In this document: piece by piece, positions 9,428 to 20,900 of the stretch
How the letters are laid out: each line of letters begins with the position of its first letter
How positions within the stretch are numbered: the first letter of the stretch is position 1
Made by a program: the position numbers and the translations under genes
The notes under the pieces: generated by a model
Databases searched by the model: none
Told to the model about the DNA's origin: nothing
Seen by the model: the letters and a program-made list of their open reading frames with translations, nothing else
DNA from: Schizochytrium sp. TIO01
Taxonomy: Eukaryota > Sar > Bigyra > Thraustochytrida > Thraustochytriidae
NCBI GenBank assembly: GCA_004764695.1
Contig: SMSO01000031.1
Span: 5,637,261 to 5,701,260 of the forward strand
Direction: 5' to 3'
DNA: 64,000 nt

Positions 9428-11089
9428 TTCATCATATTTTAATTAATTATAAAATTAAGTTTAAAATTAAAGAAACTGTGATAAATTCAACATCCAATTC
9501 AAGTTAAACTTTGAGAGTGCGCGCGCACTCACGGCAGCTGGCCGGGCCGTAGCTAGCTTTGTTGCCAGTTCGCCTCCAGAAACAGAGATCGTGCATGAAC
9601 TTGTTCACGGGCGATCGATCAATCTCTTTCTAGGTTGCCTTGTGTGAGGATTGTGGTACTTGCATGTTTTAGCTTGGAATTAAAGCTTTTTATTGTTACT
9701 TGTTTCCTGTTTATTTAATAGAGTAAATGAATTAGCAGTGAAAGTCGGATGAGACCATGCGCACCTAAAACGGGTTTCGTGGCCTAAATTTTGCAGCAAA
9801 GAAGAACGAAATTGGAGTGCAGGAAGATGGTGGGGATCGTGCGGAATGCGGCGGAAACCGGCACGAGTGGGGCGAAGAACCTAGCTCCGTTTGAGGCACG
9901 TTCTACTCCAAGGTTGCTCATAGTAGTTGTACATAGTCCAGCCGGCGAAGTCTAAAGCAGATCAAAGTCCTGTGCGCGCACGCCATCCATCGGCTTGAAT
10001 GGCGTCAACGAGTGTCCTCGCAATGCCATACCTACTTACAAAGTATGTGTGGCTCTCGTGTGCTGAGACATCTCAGGTGCAGTTAGTTTTGCGTAGTCGG
10101 CGCTGCACCTGATATTCGCGGAATCCAACTGGTCGCTGCGGCTTGGAGCAAAATCTAGGTTTAGAAATGCAAATGGGTGGATGAGGTTGGATTGCGAGTT
10201 TGCAGGAACCGTGACTGATGTCTGTCTACCAACTCTTTGAAAATGCTAAATACCAAAAGCCTTTGCAGGGCCTGAGTGTTCAATTAGAAGACCGGTGAGC
10301 GTGGGGAAACGAAGATTGAATTGCACGCACTTGGCGAAAGCGGTGAGAAGTATGCTCACCGATTCGTTAGTTTGTTTTCATGCTTGCCATCATCCATGTC
10401 GAAGCTATTTAGTGCTCAAGCGCAATTGCACTGACTGTCAGTGCAGGGGCACGTATCTCCAGTAGTTTTGCGTGACTAGTATTTTAGAGCAAAAATGTTT
10501 ATTCTGAACCAACTACTGCAGGGAACTTCAAGTAGTAAAAATTAAAGTAGCCTGTTATGGCTTCTGCACTACACAAGTTGGCAGGGACAGAAGCTGTCTT
10601 TGGAAAGTTCGAATAACATCTACTATGTTTTTTTTTTTTTTTTCTATCGTGACCATGAAGTCGATGCGTTATGCACATGCTGCTCCATGCTGTAGCAGCG
10701 CCACCACCATATCAGAAACAACACAAAAAAAATTAACAAAAACCTAATGTTACTTTAAAAACATCACTACTTCTGCGTATAATGAAGTATATATGAGGCG
10801 CATAGCATATTGCTACTTTTATTAAATGTTCTTGCTTGCATTCTTAAGGAGATTTTGATTGAGAAGATCATCGAATCGATTGATTGGCAACTAGACAAGT
10901 CGACCTGAAAGAATGGCGTTTTCAACTTTGCCGTGGCGAATGAACACAGAAGGGCGCCATATTTTGTGCATGGAAGCTGGGTTCAAAGCATTTGAGTATT
11001 CCAGCATTCGCAACGCCCTAGTTTGTGATGGCTTTGGCACTGAGAAACACCTGAAATTGAGAGCGTAGGTTCAGGGCGGAAGAAGACAT

Positions 11090-11962
11090 TTAAACACGCA
11101 ACTTTACAACTTTGCCTGTATTGGCTTCAAAAACAAGCAGCTCACCGGCTTCAGGATGCAAGCTTAATGCTGAAATCTCCCCGCCTTGAAGTTCTGGGAT
11201 TTCAATGTCTCGGACAAAGCCATTATCCTGCCCTGAAGGGTCCAAAACAGTAATGAGGCCTGAACGTGAGTCAAATTCAGTGCGAGCAACATACAAGTAG
11301 CCGGAGTTTGGATCTACTGCAATGGCAGAAGGTCCGACGCGTCCTGAGAACTGGTGCATGACAGAACATAGAAAGGCTCCATTGGGTCTACGGGTGAAAC
11401 GCAGTACTCGGTTCTGTAAAGTCTCTGCTACGTACAGCACATTGTCGTTATGGGGCGAAACGAAGACGCCACAAGGGTGGGCCAAGCAATTAAGAGCAAG
11501 AGGGCGCAATACTTGACCACTTTCATCTCTTGTGATCGCAAACACACTGCCACAGGCGTTGCCGATACAACTCTCGCCAAGCGGGCCGCTATCTGTAAAG
11601 TACATTGTCCCGTCTCTGCCAAAGGCAATGCTGGAGGGTCCAAGCAAAGGATGGCCTTCGTAGTCTTGAACGATGGCAGTGTATTTGGCGTTCTCAACAT
11701 CGATCTTCAAGATTGCGCCATGCTCTACATCGGCAGCATATACTCGTCCGTCCGCGTCCACGGCAACTCCAGCAGGTGAGCCTCGTGTTGCTACCGTTTC
11801 CGTGGCGCGGGCGTCAAGGGCTTCTGCATCAGCAAACCGCGCAACCTTGCCCCGGCTTGCAGAAACTGCCCAAAAGCTGTTTCCTTCAACATAACAGCCT
11901 CCCGTGAGGAATAGGCCTTCGCCCGAAGCATCACCATCGCGAATCACCTCCATCTTTCGCAA
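11090..11962 (-). CDS. SMP-30/NHL-like beta-propeller protein
   Basis: A 290-residue protein built from repeated blades of the type GVAVDADGRVYAAD, IAFGRDGTMYFTDS, GVFVSPHNDNVLYVAE and IAVDPNSGYLYVAR. This is the recurring pattern of SMP-30/gluconolactonase and NHL six-bladed propellers. Members of these families hydrolyse sugar lactones or similar esters using a bound divalent metal, or act as binding scaffolds. The acidic residues and the FTDSGP and HPCGVFVSP segments fit a propeller pocket, but I cannot assign a substrate. There is no clear signal peptide, so it is probably cytosolic. The start at 11962 (MRKMEV) could instead be the Met three residues later. Length suits the family (about 300). 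It stands alone, with long spacers on both sides. Confidence 0.8.
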   Translation of the reverse strand: MRKMEVIRDGDASGEGLFLTGGCYVEGNSFWAVSASRGKVARFADAEALDARATETVATRGSPAGVAVDADGRVYAADVEHGAILKIDVENAKYTAIVQDYEGHPLLGPSSIAFGRDGTMYFTDSGPLGESCIGNACGSVFAITRDESGQVLRPLALNCLAHPCGVFVSPHNDNVLYVAETLQNRVLRFTRRPNGAFLCSVMHQFSGRVGPSAIAVDPNSGYLYVARTEFDSRSGLITVLDPSGQDNGFVRDIEIPELQGGEISALSLHPEAGELLVFEANTGKVVKLRV

Positions 11963-12170
11963 AGAAAGAAGCGTATATGTTTCCTTACACCCCCGTGAAG
12001 AATGCCAATTAGCCCTTCTACATTAACCTCGAGTCGGCGATATATAATTATAGAAGTAGCTGCCTTTGCTCTCAATGAGACGCCTCCATGTATTCTCTTT
12101 GTTCTTACTCCAAATGAGTTGTTGTACATTTTATAGCCGTTATGAATTCGGGGTTGTCCACTTTTGCAAT

Positions 12171-12206
12171 TTATTATTATTATTATTACTATTACTATTA
12201 TTATTC
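12171..12206. repeat. TTA/CTA trinucleotide array
   Basis: TTATTA-type repeats interrupted by CTA units. Confidence 0.85.
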
Positions 12207-12806
12207 ACTCTAGAGGGCTATAGATACACATTTTTAATGTAAAATTACAAAAACTACAATCAAGCGGAATATATGAATGAAGTAATACATGAAGTATTGA
12301 AATTGGGCTTGTTTACTTCAAAGCATCAGGTAACTCTAAATGAGCTTGAAAATTGTTATTCATCACAAGCTCTGAGAAAACAAGATTTCAAGAAGCGGGC
12401 AGGCCTATGTTTCTACTAAGCTGTAGATTTTGGTTTCTAGCTTCCAACCTTCAACACGTTGTAATTGTGATGAATAAATGAAGGCCCCTATTCTTACTTT
12501 CATTTATTACTCGAGTAGCAAATGCAGGTCTGGGAGAGATATTCTGTATTTATAATAGAGAACTGGGTTTTTCTTTTCTATGACAATCATGAAAATCAGA
12601 GGTTACATATGTAACCACGTAAGACTGCAGTGGATGATCAAGTTGTCTGTAGATCAGCCCACCCAAGTCAGCAAACAAATGGTATCAGAGGGGAAATTAT
12701 TGTATTGCTTGAACTACGGTGAAAAAAAAATCTCGTGCGTTCATGAAATCTTCGGAATTTCTTCTTACTTCTTGAGCTATCCTGCCTGTGTCTACAAGCT
12801 GACTTG

Positions 12807-12841
12807 ATCATTACTATCTATAATAATCTGATAGTAATGAT
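12807..12841. repeat. Perfect 12-bp inverted repeat, 11-nt loop
   Basis: ATCATTACTATC at 12807-12818 is the exact reverse complement of 12830-12841; the loop is AT-rich. No neighbouring gene needs it as a terminator, and its role is unknown. Confidence 0.75.
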
Positions 12842-14780
12842 ACAAACGAAAGGATATCTAGATCAGTGTGTCATCCATATAAGCATTTGAAGCTTAGAGT
12901 GTGTAAAGCGACGCAACAGTAGAGCTGGGAGGTTTGAGATGCGAAGATATTACGTGCCACGGTATGTGTATACGACTAGTGCGACCACCATGACTATCGC
13001 TATGCCGTCTGTATTTCACTTTGAACATGTCTAAGACTATGGTACCTGGTGACCTACTAAGTAGAGTTATTGATTTTTTCTTTTCGTGTACAGATGCAGA
13101 ATGATGTTAGGTCAAATGTATCCGAGTCGTTAAAAAGCGACACGTAGTAGAGTGAGCAAAAGAGACCTTCGGGCCAGAGCTAGTGGAGCTGTGTGGATAT
13201 CATCCGCAATGCTCAGCTCCAGGGTTAAAATTGTATAACCCCCCAAACCATTGAAAGCAAGTGTTGATTATCTGGTAGAACAATTCACAAATATAAAAAA
13301 AAGCAAAACCTCAGCTGAAGGCAGCAAAATACGTGCGGATGCCAAAAAATCGAAGCTAAAACTATACCTCTTGAAAAGTTGAACGACTTAAATCAACGCA
13401 TCTGCTGGCTGGTGTTTGACTATGAGCATGAATGTCTGCATGTATCACTAACAACGTACTCGAGACAACCTGGATGTCTTATCGGAAATAACACGCAAGT
13501 TCAGCAAACGACGCCAGTAAAGCTTTGCCCCATCTCTTCAACTGCAGAAAGTACTCTCCCAAATTCGATGACCAAAATTTGTGACATTTTATGAACGAAT
13601 CTATACATTTACAAATCAGCCCCCAATCCCAATTCGCAGAATCGTTAATAAGGTGAAGACAAGTAAATTGCACAACGTGTTCTGCTTGTATCAAAGGAAC
13701 TATGAAACAAACGTATATTATTGTTGGATGGAAGAAGGTTTACGACATCACCACTGGGCTATTTCAGACATAGAGGCTCCATACATTTCTGCATCTTTTG
13801 GGATTTTCTGTTGTCCAATCATGAGCATGATGCAGTTTAGATGTAGGGTCATCTCTAGCGATCTCTAGCTAGAGAAGAATAAAATCGATCTAATATGTGT
13901 TGACTGAAGCATTTTCCATATCTGTGACTTTAAAGCATGGTAGGATTTTAAAGCAAGTGCATTCTCACAAACGACTCGCCGCGACTCATGTTTTCTATTT
14001 TAATTTTCAAGACACATCATTGAAAAAGGGTTCATGAATGGAGGAGAACAAACCACAGCCTTCACTTGAGTTAGCAAGCGAGGGCAGTTCTGGGAGAGTT
14101 ATGAACCTCGGATCCAACTGAGGATTTGAACCAGTGGCATATTACCATGTTAACTCAATGATGGCGCCTTCCCGAAACTTATTAGTCAGGCATAAGGGTT
14201 TTGAGAGCTCTCACTCTTTAATTCTAAAATAAAAATAATTAAAAATTAAAAAAAAAATTAAAAAGAGAAGAAAAGAAAGAGAATTAAAAAAGCACATATC
14301 CTCCGTGTGAGAGTGAGAGTGGGTTTGAGAGCGACCTTTCATGGTGTATGAATAACTATGTAGGTACGTTATTTGTTTCCTTCTGTTCTTTACACTTTTA
14401 AACCAACTAAAAGCAGTACGTTCAAGAAGTGCTCGTAGCCTTTCAACTGAACTGGGGAGAGTGTTATTTTTCACGAAGAAAAACAACAAAAACACCATCA
14501 ACTCGAAGAACCGCGTTTCTCGAAGTCTTGCTATCGACTACTTAGGTATTACTTACTGCTATCATGTATGTGGAAACATCCAATCATCTAAAAACCTCGA
14601 AATGAAACATTTGTATCAGCACCCATGAGATGATTCGTTCCAGATTTCACGAGGAGGGAACCAAGGTCAAGAGTGGCGCCTTCAGGTATACCTACCTATC
14701 ATGCGGTAATGCAGAATGCAAAGAAAACCACCGCCAGCTCATCAAACTCCAAGTCAAGTTGGTTCCCCCCTCTGATCAGA

Positions 14781-14866
14781 CTAACCAAACCAAACCTAAC
14801 CTAACCTAGCCTAACCTAACCTAACCTAGCCTAACCTAACCTAGCCAAACCTAACCTAACCTAACC
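14781..14866. repeat. Degenerate CCTAA (TTAGG-type) array
   Basis: Tandem CCTAA pentamers with CCTAG and CCAAA variants over about 85 bases. On the minus strand this reads TTAGG, a unit known as a telomere repeat in arthropods. Here it is internal and degenerate, so it is either an interstitial telomere-like tract or an ordinary microsatellite. Confidence 0.85.
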
Positions 14867-15196
14867 GGCACGCGGTCGCACCTTAGCAACCGCGACTGCC
14901 AGCCTGGAATGCTTTGAAGAGGGGTACATCTTCTCCGCGGCACTTCATAGAACGCTCTGCTGCTTGCTTGTTTTTCGCGAGCAGCTCAGCCGTTGACGCT
15001 CTGGCCTTTCCATCTATTTGTGCCGGCGCTGCTCCAATTGCCACACCCAGCCTGGCTATCGAATCGCGATTCTGGAAAAACAAACTAACACCACACGATC
15101 GACAGTTGATTGATAAAAGTGGTTCAACTCATGAAATGAAAATCTTTTGTGATTCTTTTGTCTCTTTCTTTTCTTTTTCTTTTTTAAAAATAATTT

Positions 15197-15236
15197 TTCA
15201 TTCATTCATTCATTCATTCATTCATTCACTCATTCA
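15197..15236. repeat. CATT tetranucleotide array
   Basis: About nine CATT units with one CACT variant near the end. Confidence 0.9.
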
Positions 15237-15891
15237 CATCTTCCCATCTCGGGAGGGAGGGAGTGAGTGATTGACATGGCTGCCTGACCCGAATGGCGGT
15301 GGCGAACAGTTGAATGGACGCGCGTGCGGTTGGGATCGAAATCGCCGCCACCTGAACTGCGCCTCCTCGTGCCTTCGAAGAGCGCTGCTATCGACCATCG
15401 CAATGGGGATTCCGTTCTCCGTGAGATTTGCCACTCCAATGATGATGACGTAACCTCATCGATTACACTTTGGCATTCAGGCCTATTTCCAGGACTACCA
15501 TATACCCTAGTGCCTACATTACTTAAACTATTATTTATTTATTTATTTATTATTGAACATTTAATTTAATGTAGAAAGCAAAAACAAAACCAAAAACGCT
15601 TTTATAATGAGAGATACTTGTCACCATCATAGAACATGATCATTCAAAGCAATAAACAAAAACGTGTCTCTGCTTTGTAACCCACTCATCGGACGGTATC
15701 ATAGGGCCACATAAAAGGTGACATGAATAAAGATGAAGATCAGTTTTCAAGAAAGTTAGCTCCTCATCATGAAGAAGAGGAAAAAGAGAAGGGAACAGGA
15801 ACGAATGGAACGGAGACTACGGCAGTGCCTAACCAGCATCGTAAAGATACCTCTAGAGCAAGAAAAGAACAGAGGCGAACACAAAACAGAG

Positions 15892-15964
15892 GCAAAGCAA
15901 AGCAGAGCAAAGCAAAGCAAAGCGAAGCAAAATAGACAAAGCAGAGCAAAGCAAAGCGAAGCAG
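15892..15964. repeat. GCAAA pentanucleotide array
   Basis: Imperfect GCAAA/GCAGA/GCGAA units, the inverse orientation of the array at 9111-9174. ORFs across it are repeat translations. Confidence 0.9.
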
Positions 15965-16280
15965 ATGACAGAGAAGGGTAGATAGATAGACAGACACCTA
16001 GGCCGCCCAAGTTTAGTGCACAAACCGCCGGCAGCGCCAGCTTGGAGGCCGCCACGCATCAATATAGGCACGCATGATCCGCCTTGCCCGGATCTTCGTG
16101 GTCGTCGTGGCGCATGAAGTACTCGCCGTCGCTAGCACCTCCTACTGTTTCGGATACGAGGGCGGGCTGCCGATTGCATTGCAAACAGACTGACTGTTGC
16201 CAAGGAGGAAACTGAAAAGAACCGAGGCCACCGAGAGCTACAGTTTCGCATAGCTGGGGGCTACCGTCGCCGTTTAATTT

Positions 16281-16283
<3 letters not shown>

Positions 16284-16307
<24 letters not shown>
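16284..16307. repeat. T24 homopolymer
   Basis: Uninterrupted run of 24 T. It could be the reverse complement of a poly(A) tail, but I see no retroposed gene next to it. Confidence 0.9.
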
Positions 16308-16311
<4 letters not shown>

Positions 16312-16667
16312 TTGATTTGATTGTTTATAATTGATTATTCTCACTCTTCAAGTTTATTCTTTTTCATGATGAATTAGAATGAAAATCGCGAAAAGCTGAA
16401 AAACACGAAAAGGCTGTTTATTTCACCTTTCGGGATTCTTCGAATGGGCCTCAACGATGGAAAGAAAGAAGCCTTGTTTTCGAGCTGTGTTTGTTTGTCA
16501 CGCATTGATCGTCTGTCTCCGTGTATGCAGACTGTTCTGAGTGCTATAGAAAACCAAAATAACAAACTATTATTCACAGACAGCACGCACCTTGAAAAAG
16601 AAAGAGCGGTGCTTCCTATGCAAATAATAATCGAAATCTCTGAGGGAACAGACAGAAATAAACAGCA

Positions 16668-16691
16668 AATGAATGAATGAATGAATGAATG
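16668..16691. repeat. AATG tetranucleotide array
   Basis: Six AATG units. Confidence 0.9.
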
Positions 16692-16916
16692 CGCCAGCTC
16701 ATCATAAATCGCTCCACAGCTCAGGGTAAACGGAACGATGGATACGGTGGGTTGGCCTTTCCTGTGAAGAGCAAAAGGGCAGAAACGTTTCTTTCAAGAA
16801 ACTAAATACTCTGCAGTCTCATCATGATATGCTTATTCGGCCAATATTTTGAAACTATTTTTCAATAAAATAACTATTAATTATTTTTATTAAAAATATA
16901 TTAATGTATATATATA

Positions 16917-16953
16917 AATGAATGAATGAATGAATGAATGAATGAATGAATGA
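16917..16953. repeat. AATG tetranucleotide array
   Basis: About nine AATG units directly after an A/T-only stretch; the same unit as at 16668-16691. Confidence 0.9.
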
Positions 16954-17190
16954 AAGAGAAAAAGGGATCACGACTCATGGATCATGAATGATACAGCTCC
17001 AACGCAAAGCTTCACAGTTATTGGGACCAGAGGAGCCGTGACGGACGGGCGGAGACCTGCAGGGTAGGGGGGAAGCCAGGCAGGCACAGGCAGGCAGCCA
17101 CGGGCCTGCCTCTGCCACGGTGTCAAGCGCTGAGACCGCTTGGCTCCTCGAGACGATTGATCGCTCGAGGCGTTGATGAAATCAGTCGCT

Positions 17191-17270
17191 CTTTCTTTAC
17201 TTTACTTTCCTTTACTTTACTTTCCTTTCCTTTACGTTCCTTTCTTTCTTTCTTTCTTTCTTTCCTCTTT
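17191..17270. repeat. Pyrimidine tract of TTTAC/TTTCC/TTTC units
   Basis: Mixed pentamer and tetramer pyrimidine repeats on the plus strand. Together with the GAAA tract at 17464-17540, which is purine-rich, it forms an imperfect inverted pair. Confidence 0.85.
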
Positions 17271-17379
17271 CGTTTATCAGCCGTCGGGCCGCTAGCCAAT
17301 ACTCTAAGGTACCCCTAGAGAAGAGCGATTGATTGCAAAGGAGAAAGAAACGTTGTTTTTCCTTCTTTTATGTATTTGA

Positions 17380-17424
17380 ATATGTATGTATGTGTATGTA
17401 TGTATATATATATATATATATATG
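17380..17424. repeat. TATG array passing into TA repeat
   Basis: TATG/TGTA units followed by about ten TA dinucleotides. Confidence 0.85.
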
Positions 17425-17463
17425 AGAGAATGATCATTAAAAGATTAGTCATATGATGGATAT

Positions 17464-17540
17464 GAGAAAGAAAGAGAGAAAGAAAGAAAGAGAGAAAGAG
17501 AGAAATAAAGAAAGAAAGAGAGAAAAGAGAGAAAGAAATA
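17464..17540. repeat. GAAA/GAGA purine tract
   Basis: About 75 bases of almost pure A and G, 440 bases upstream of the Ca2+-ATPase start. Confidence 0.85.
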
Positions 17541-17979
17541 GAAGTCCGTCGGGAGCTAAGCAGACAGGAAATAGAAGCCGCTGCCGCCGTCGCCGCGAGC
17601 GCTGGAGGCGAGCTAGCTAGCTAGCTGGTCGGCGCCTTCGGAAATCACGGGTGGGACAGGGTCCCGCGACTCGACGCCGGTCCGCGTCTGCTCCCAGGCG
17701 GCAGGCCTGAACGCTGACGTGGCGTGGTGCGAGGAGGACTAGATTTCTTTCTCTCCTTCTCGAGCTTAGTCTTTCTTGAATCTTTACATATACTCGTACA
17801 TTCCGTACGCGCATCAGCTCCCGTCGATCGATCTGGCGATCGATCAAAGCAAACACTACACCTGAACTCGGATTGCAGCGTAATACTTTGCTGCTGCTGT
17901 TGGTTCGGAGTCAACTTTTGGGAAAAGCTTAGGACAGACTTGCTGAGATCTTGAGATTTAGCATTACATTCCACTCAAA

Positions 17980-20900
17980 ATGGCTGCAATTCACGCCCCG
18001 TGGGCCAAAAAGGTCACCGAGGTTGAGAAGGAACTCGAAACCTCCATCGAGGATGGTCTTAGCAACGAGGATGCTAGCGACCGCCTGGAAAAGTTCGGCA
18101 AGAACGAGCTCCCCAAGGAGGAGGGAAGCTCATTCTGGGAGCTTGTGCTCGAGCAGTTCGATGATCCCCTTGTAAAGATCTTGCTTGTCGCCGCTCTCGT
18201 ATCTGCTGCCATCGCTGCTTATGAGGCCCACGAGGCCGGTGAGGCTCTCACGCTTGAGAGTCTCGTAGAATCTGGCGTCATCTTGCTCATTCTCATCCTT
18301 AACGCCATCGTTGGCGTTTACCAGGAGTCTAACGCCGAGGCCAGCCTTGAGGCCCTCAAGGCCATGCAAGCTGCCACTGCCCGCGTTCGTCGCGAAGGTA
18401 AGTGGGAGCCTACTCTCCCCGCTGAAGATCTTGTCCCCGGCGACGTCATCGAGCTCAACGTTGGTGACTGCGTTCCTGCAGACTGTCGTGTGGCCGAGCT
18501 TAAGACCACAACTCTTCGTGCCGAGCAATCTGCTTTGACCGGTGAGAGTGTCGCAGTAAGTAAGATCGAAGACCCCATCGACTCTGAAGATTGTGAGATT
18601 CAGTCCAAGACCAACATCCTCTTCTCCGGCACAATGCTCGCCAACGGTCACGCCATTTGCATCGTCACTGGCACCGGCATGAGCACCGAGATGGGCAAGA
18701 TTCAGGAGCAGCTCCAGGCAGCCGCTGCCGAGCGAGCTGAGGAAAAGACCCCGCTCAAGCAGAAGCTCGAAGAGTTCTCCGACATGCTTCAGTGGGTTAT
18801 CTCTGGCATTTGCGTCATGGTCTGGCTCATTAACTACAGAATGTTCGTTGACCTCGAGAATTACACCGTGGACTTCAAGGCCGCCATCTACTACTTCCAG
18901 ATTGCCGTAGCTCTTGCTGTCGCTGCCATTCCTGAAGGTCTCCCGACTGTTATTACCATGTGCCTTGCCCTTGGAACTCGTAAGATGGCTGCTCGCAACT
19001 CAATTGTTCGCAAGCTGCCTGCCGTCGAGACCCTTGGCTGCACCACTGTTATCTGCAGTGACAAGACTGGAACCTTGACCACCAACATGATGTCAGTGCG
19101 TCGTGTAATCGTTGTTTCCGCTGGAGGCAAGGGTTCGGAAGATTGCACCGTCTCCGGTGCCACATACAACCCTGCCGACGGCTCTGCTGACGTGTCCAAC
19201 TTTGGAGCGGCCTTTGAGAAACTCGCCTTGATTGCCAGCGTCTGTAACAGCAGCACTGTTGAGCGTGTTAAGGGTGCATGGAAGCACACTGGTGCACCTA
19301 CGGAGTCTGCTTTGACTGTCTTGGTTGAGAAGCTCATGGGCAAGGACGGCAAAGCTGCCGATGGTGTCGCCGATGGCGAACTCCCTGCCAATGCACGGCT
19401 TCAGGCTAGTTCCCCCGCAATTGCTACTCTCGAGTTCACGCGCGACCGCAAGTCCATGAGTGTCATCGTTAACACTGGCAAGACGCGCTCTAGCACTAAC
19501 GAGCTCCTGGTTAAGGGTGCACCTGAGACCCTTCTCGAGAGATGTACTCACGTACTCACCAACGATGGAAGCCGTGTGGCCATGACCCCTGAGATTAAGA
19601 AGGACATGCAGGACCGCATTGCTTCCATGGCTAGCAAGGCCCTCCGCACGCTTGGTTTTGCAATCAAAACCGAGCTCGGTGAACTTAGTGACTATGATGG
19701 ACCCCACCACGCTGCTGCTGCTGCTCTTCGCGACCCGAGCAAGTTTGTCGAAATCGAGAGTGGCCTCACCTTTGTTGGTCTCGTTGGTATGCAGGACCCG
19801 CCCCGTGCCGAGGTGCGTTCCTCGATGGAGGCCTGCCGTAACGCTGGTATCCGCGTGATTGTCATCACTGGTGATAACCGTATCACTGCCGAGGCTGTGT
19901 GCCGCGAGATTTCTGTTTTTTCGGAGGATGAGGATCTTGAGGACAAATCATTTGTTGGTCATGAATTCAGCAAGTTGAATGTGGACAAGCAGCGTGAGCT
20001 CTTGGCTAAGAACGTCGCTTGTGGCATGGTCTTCTCTCGTGCCGAGCCTGCCTTTAAGCAGCACATCGTCAAGCTTCTCAAGGAGCAGGGCAACGTGGTT
20101 GCTATGACTGGTGATGGTGTAAACGATGCCCCTGCGCTCAAGCTTGCTGATATCGGTGTGGCTATGGGTATTGCCGGCACCGAGGTGGCTCGCGAGGCTG
20201 CTGACATGATCCTTGCCGATGATAACTTCAGCACCATTGTGGCTAGTGTGCAGGAGGGTCGTTCCATCTATGATAACATGCGTGCCTTCATCCGCTACAT
20301 GATTTCATCCAACATTGGTGAGGTCTTTAGCATCTTCTTCGTCGCTGCCCTTGGACTTCCGGAGGGTATGGTCCCCATCCAGCTGCTCTGGGTCAACCTT
20401 GTTACTGACGGCCCCCCGGCCACTGCTCTTGGTTTCAACCCCAGCGACCCGGACATTATGACCAAGCCCCCTCGTGATAAGAGTGAGCCGCTCATTTCCA
20501 CTTGGGTCATGACTCGCTACATTATTGTTGGTCTCTACGTCGGTTTTGCCACTGTGGGCTCCTTTGTGACGTGGTACACGCACGGTGTTGGCTCCGAGCC
20601 CTTCCTCGGTCTTATTGACCTCTCCAAGGATGGCCACTCCTCTGTGACCTTCCACGAGCTCTCGAACTGGGAGAAGTGTGACCCGGCAACCAACCTCTTT
20701 CACCTTGGCGAGAAGGAGTACCCTTTTACCGCCAGTGACTGGACAGCTGGTGGCCTCACATATGAAGTGACTGGCTGCGACTACTTCGGCGAAGTTGGCA
20801 AAAAGAAGGCATCCACCTTGAGTCTCTCTGTTCTTGTGACCATTGAGATGTTCAATGCTCTCAATGCCATTAGCGAGGACGGATCTTTGTTCGCTCGTGG

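Larger units (their letters stand above)
8311..11089. other. Intergenic region with several microsatellites
   Basis: About 2.8 kb with no supported gene. The first 240 bases are the open extension or 5' leader of the minus-strand gene ending at 6709. The rest holds CCAG, TTTG, TTTGC and TTGA arrays, a 16-base perfect palindrome at 9515-9530 and a T16 run at 10628-10643. ORFs in the repeat arrays are low-complexity translations (runs such as KAKQS or LLCFA) and are not genes. From 9430 to 11089 I see nothing else beyond ordinary unique sequence. Confidence 0.65.
11963..17979. other. Six-kilobase gene desert rich in simple repeats
   Basis: No ORF here has recognisable protein character. It contains TTA, CCTAA, CATT, GCAAA, AATG, TTTC, TATG/TA and GAAA arrays and a T24 run, most of them between 14.7 and 17.6 kb. 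A perfect 12-bp hairpin lies at 12807-12841. The last few hundred bases before 17980 (GC-rich, then C/T-rich) presumably hold the promoter and 5' leader of the Ca2+-ATPase gene. I see no transposase, reverse transcriptase or canonical tRNA. Confidence 0.65.

Noticed and set aside
14101-14180. tRNA-like B-box on the minus strand (GGTTCAAATCC)
   Set aside because: The bases around it do not form a normal T-stem, acceptor stem or anticodon arm, and no A-box is at the right distance.
15723-16071. Overlapping ORFs on both strands across the GCAAA array
   Set aside because: They are translations of the pentamer repeat, open in several frames at once.
16284-16307. T24 run as the poly(A) tail of a retrotransposed element
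   Set aside because: No adjoining coding remnant or target-site duplication was seen.
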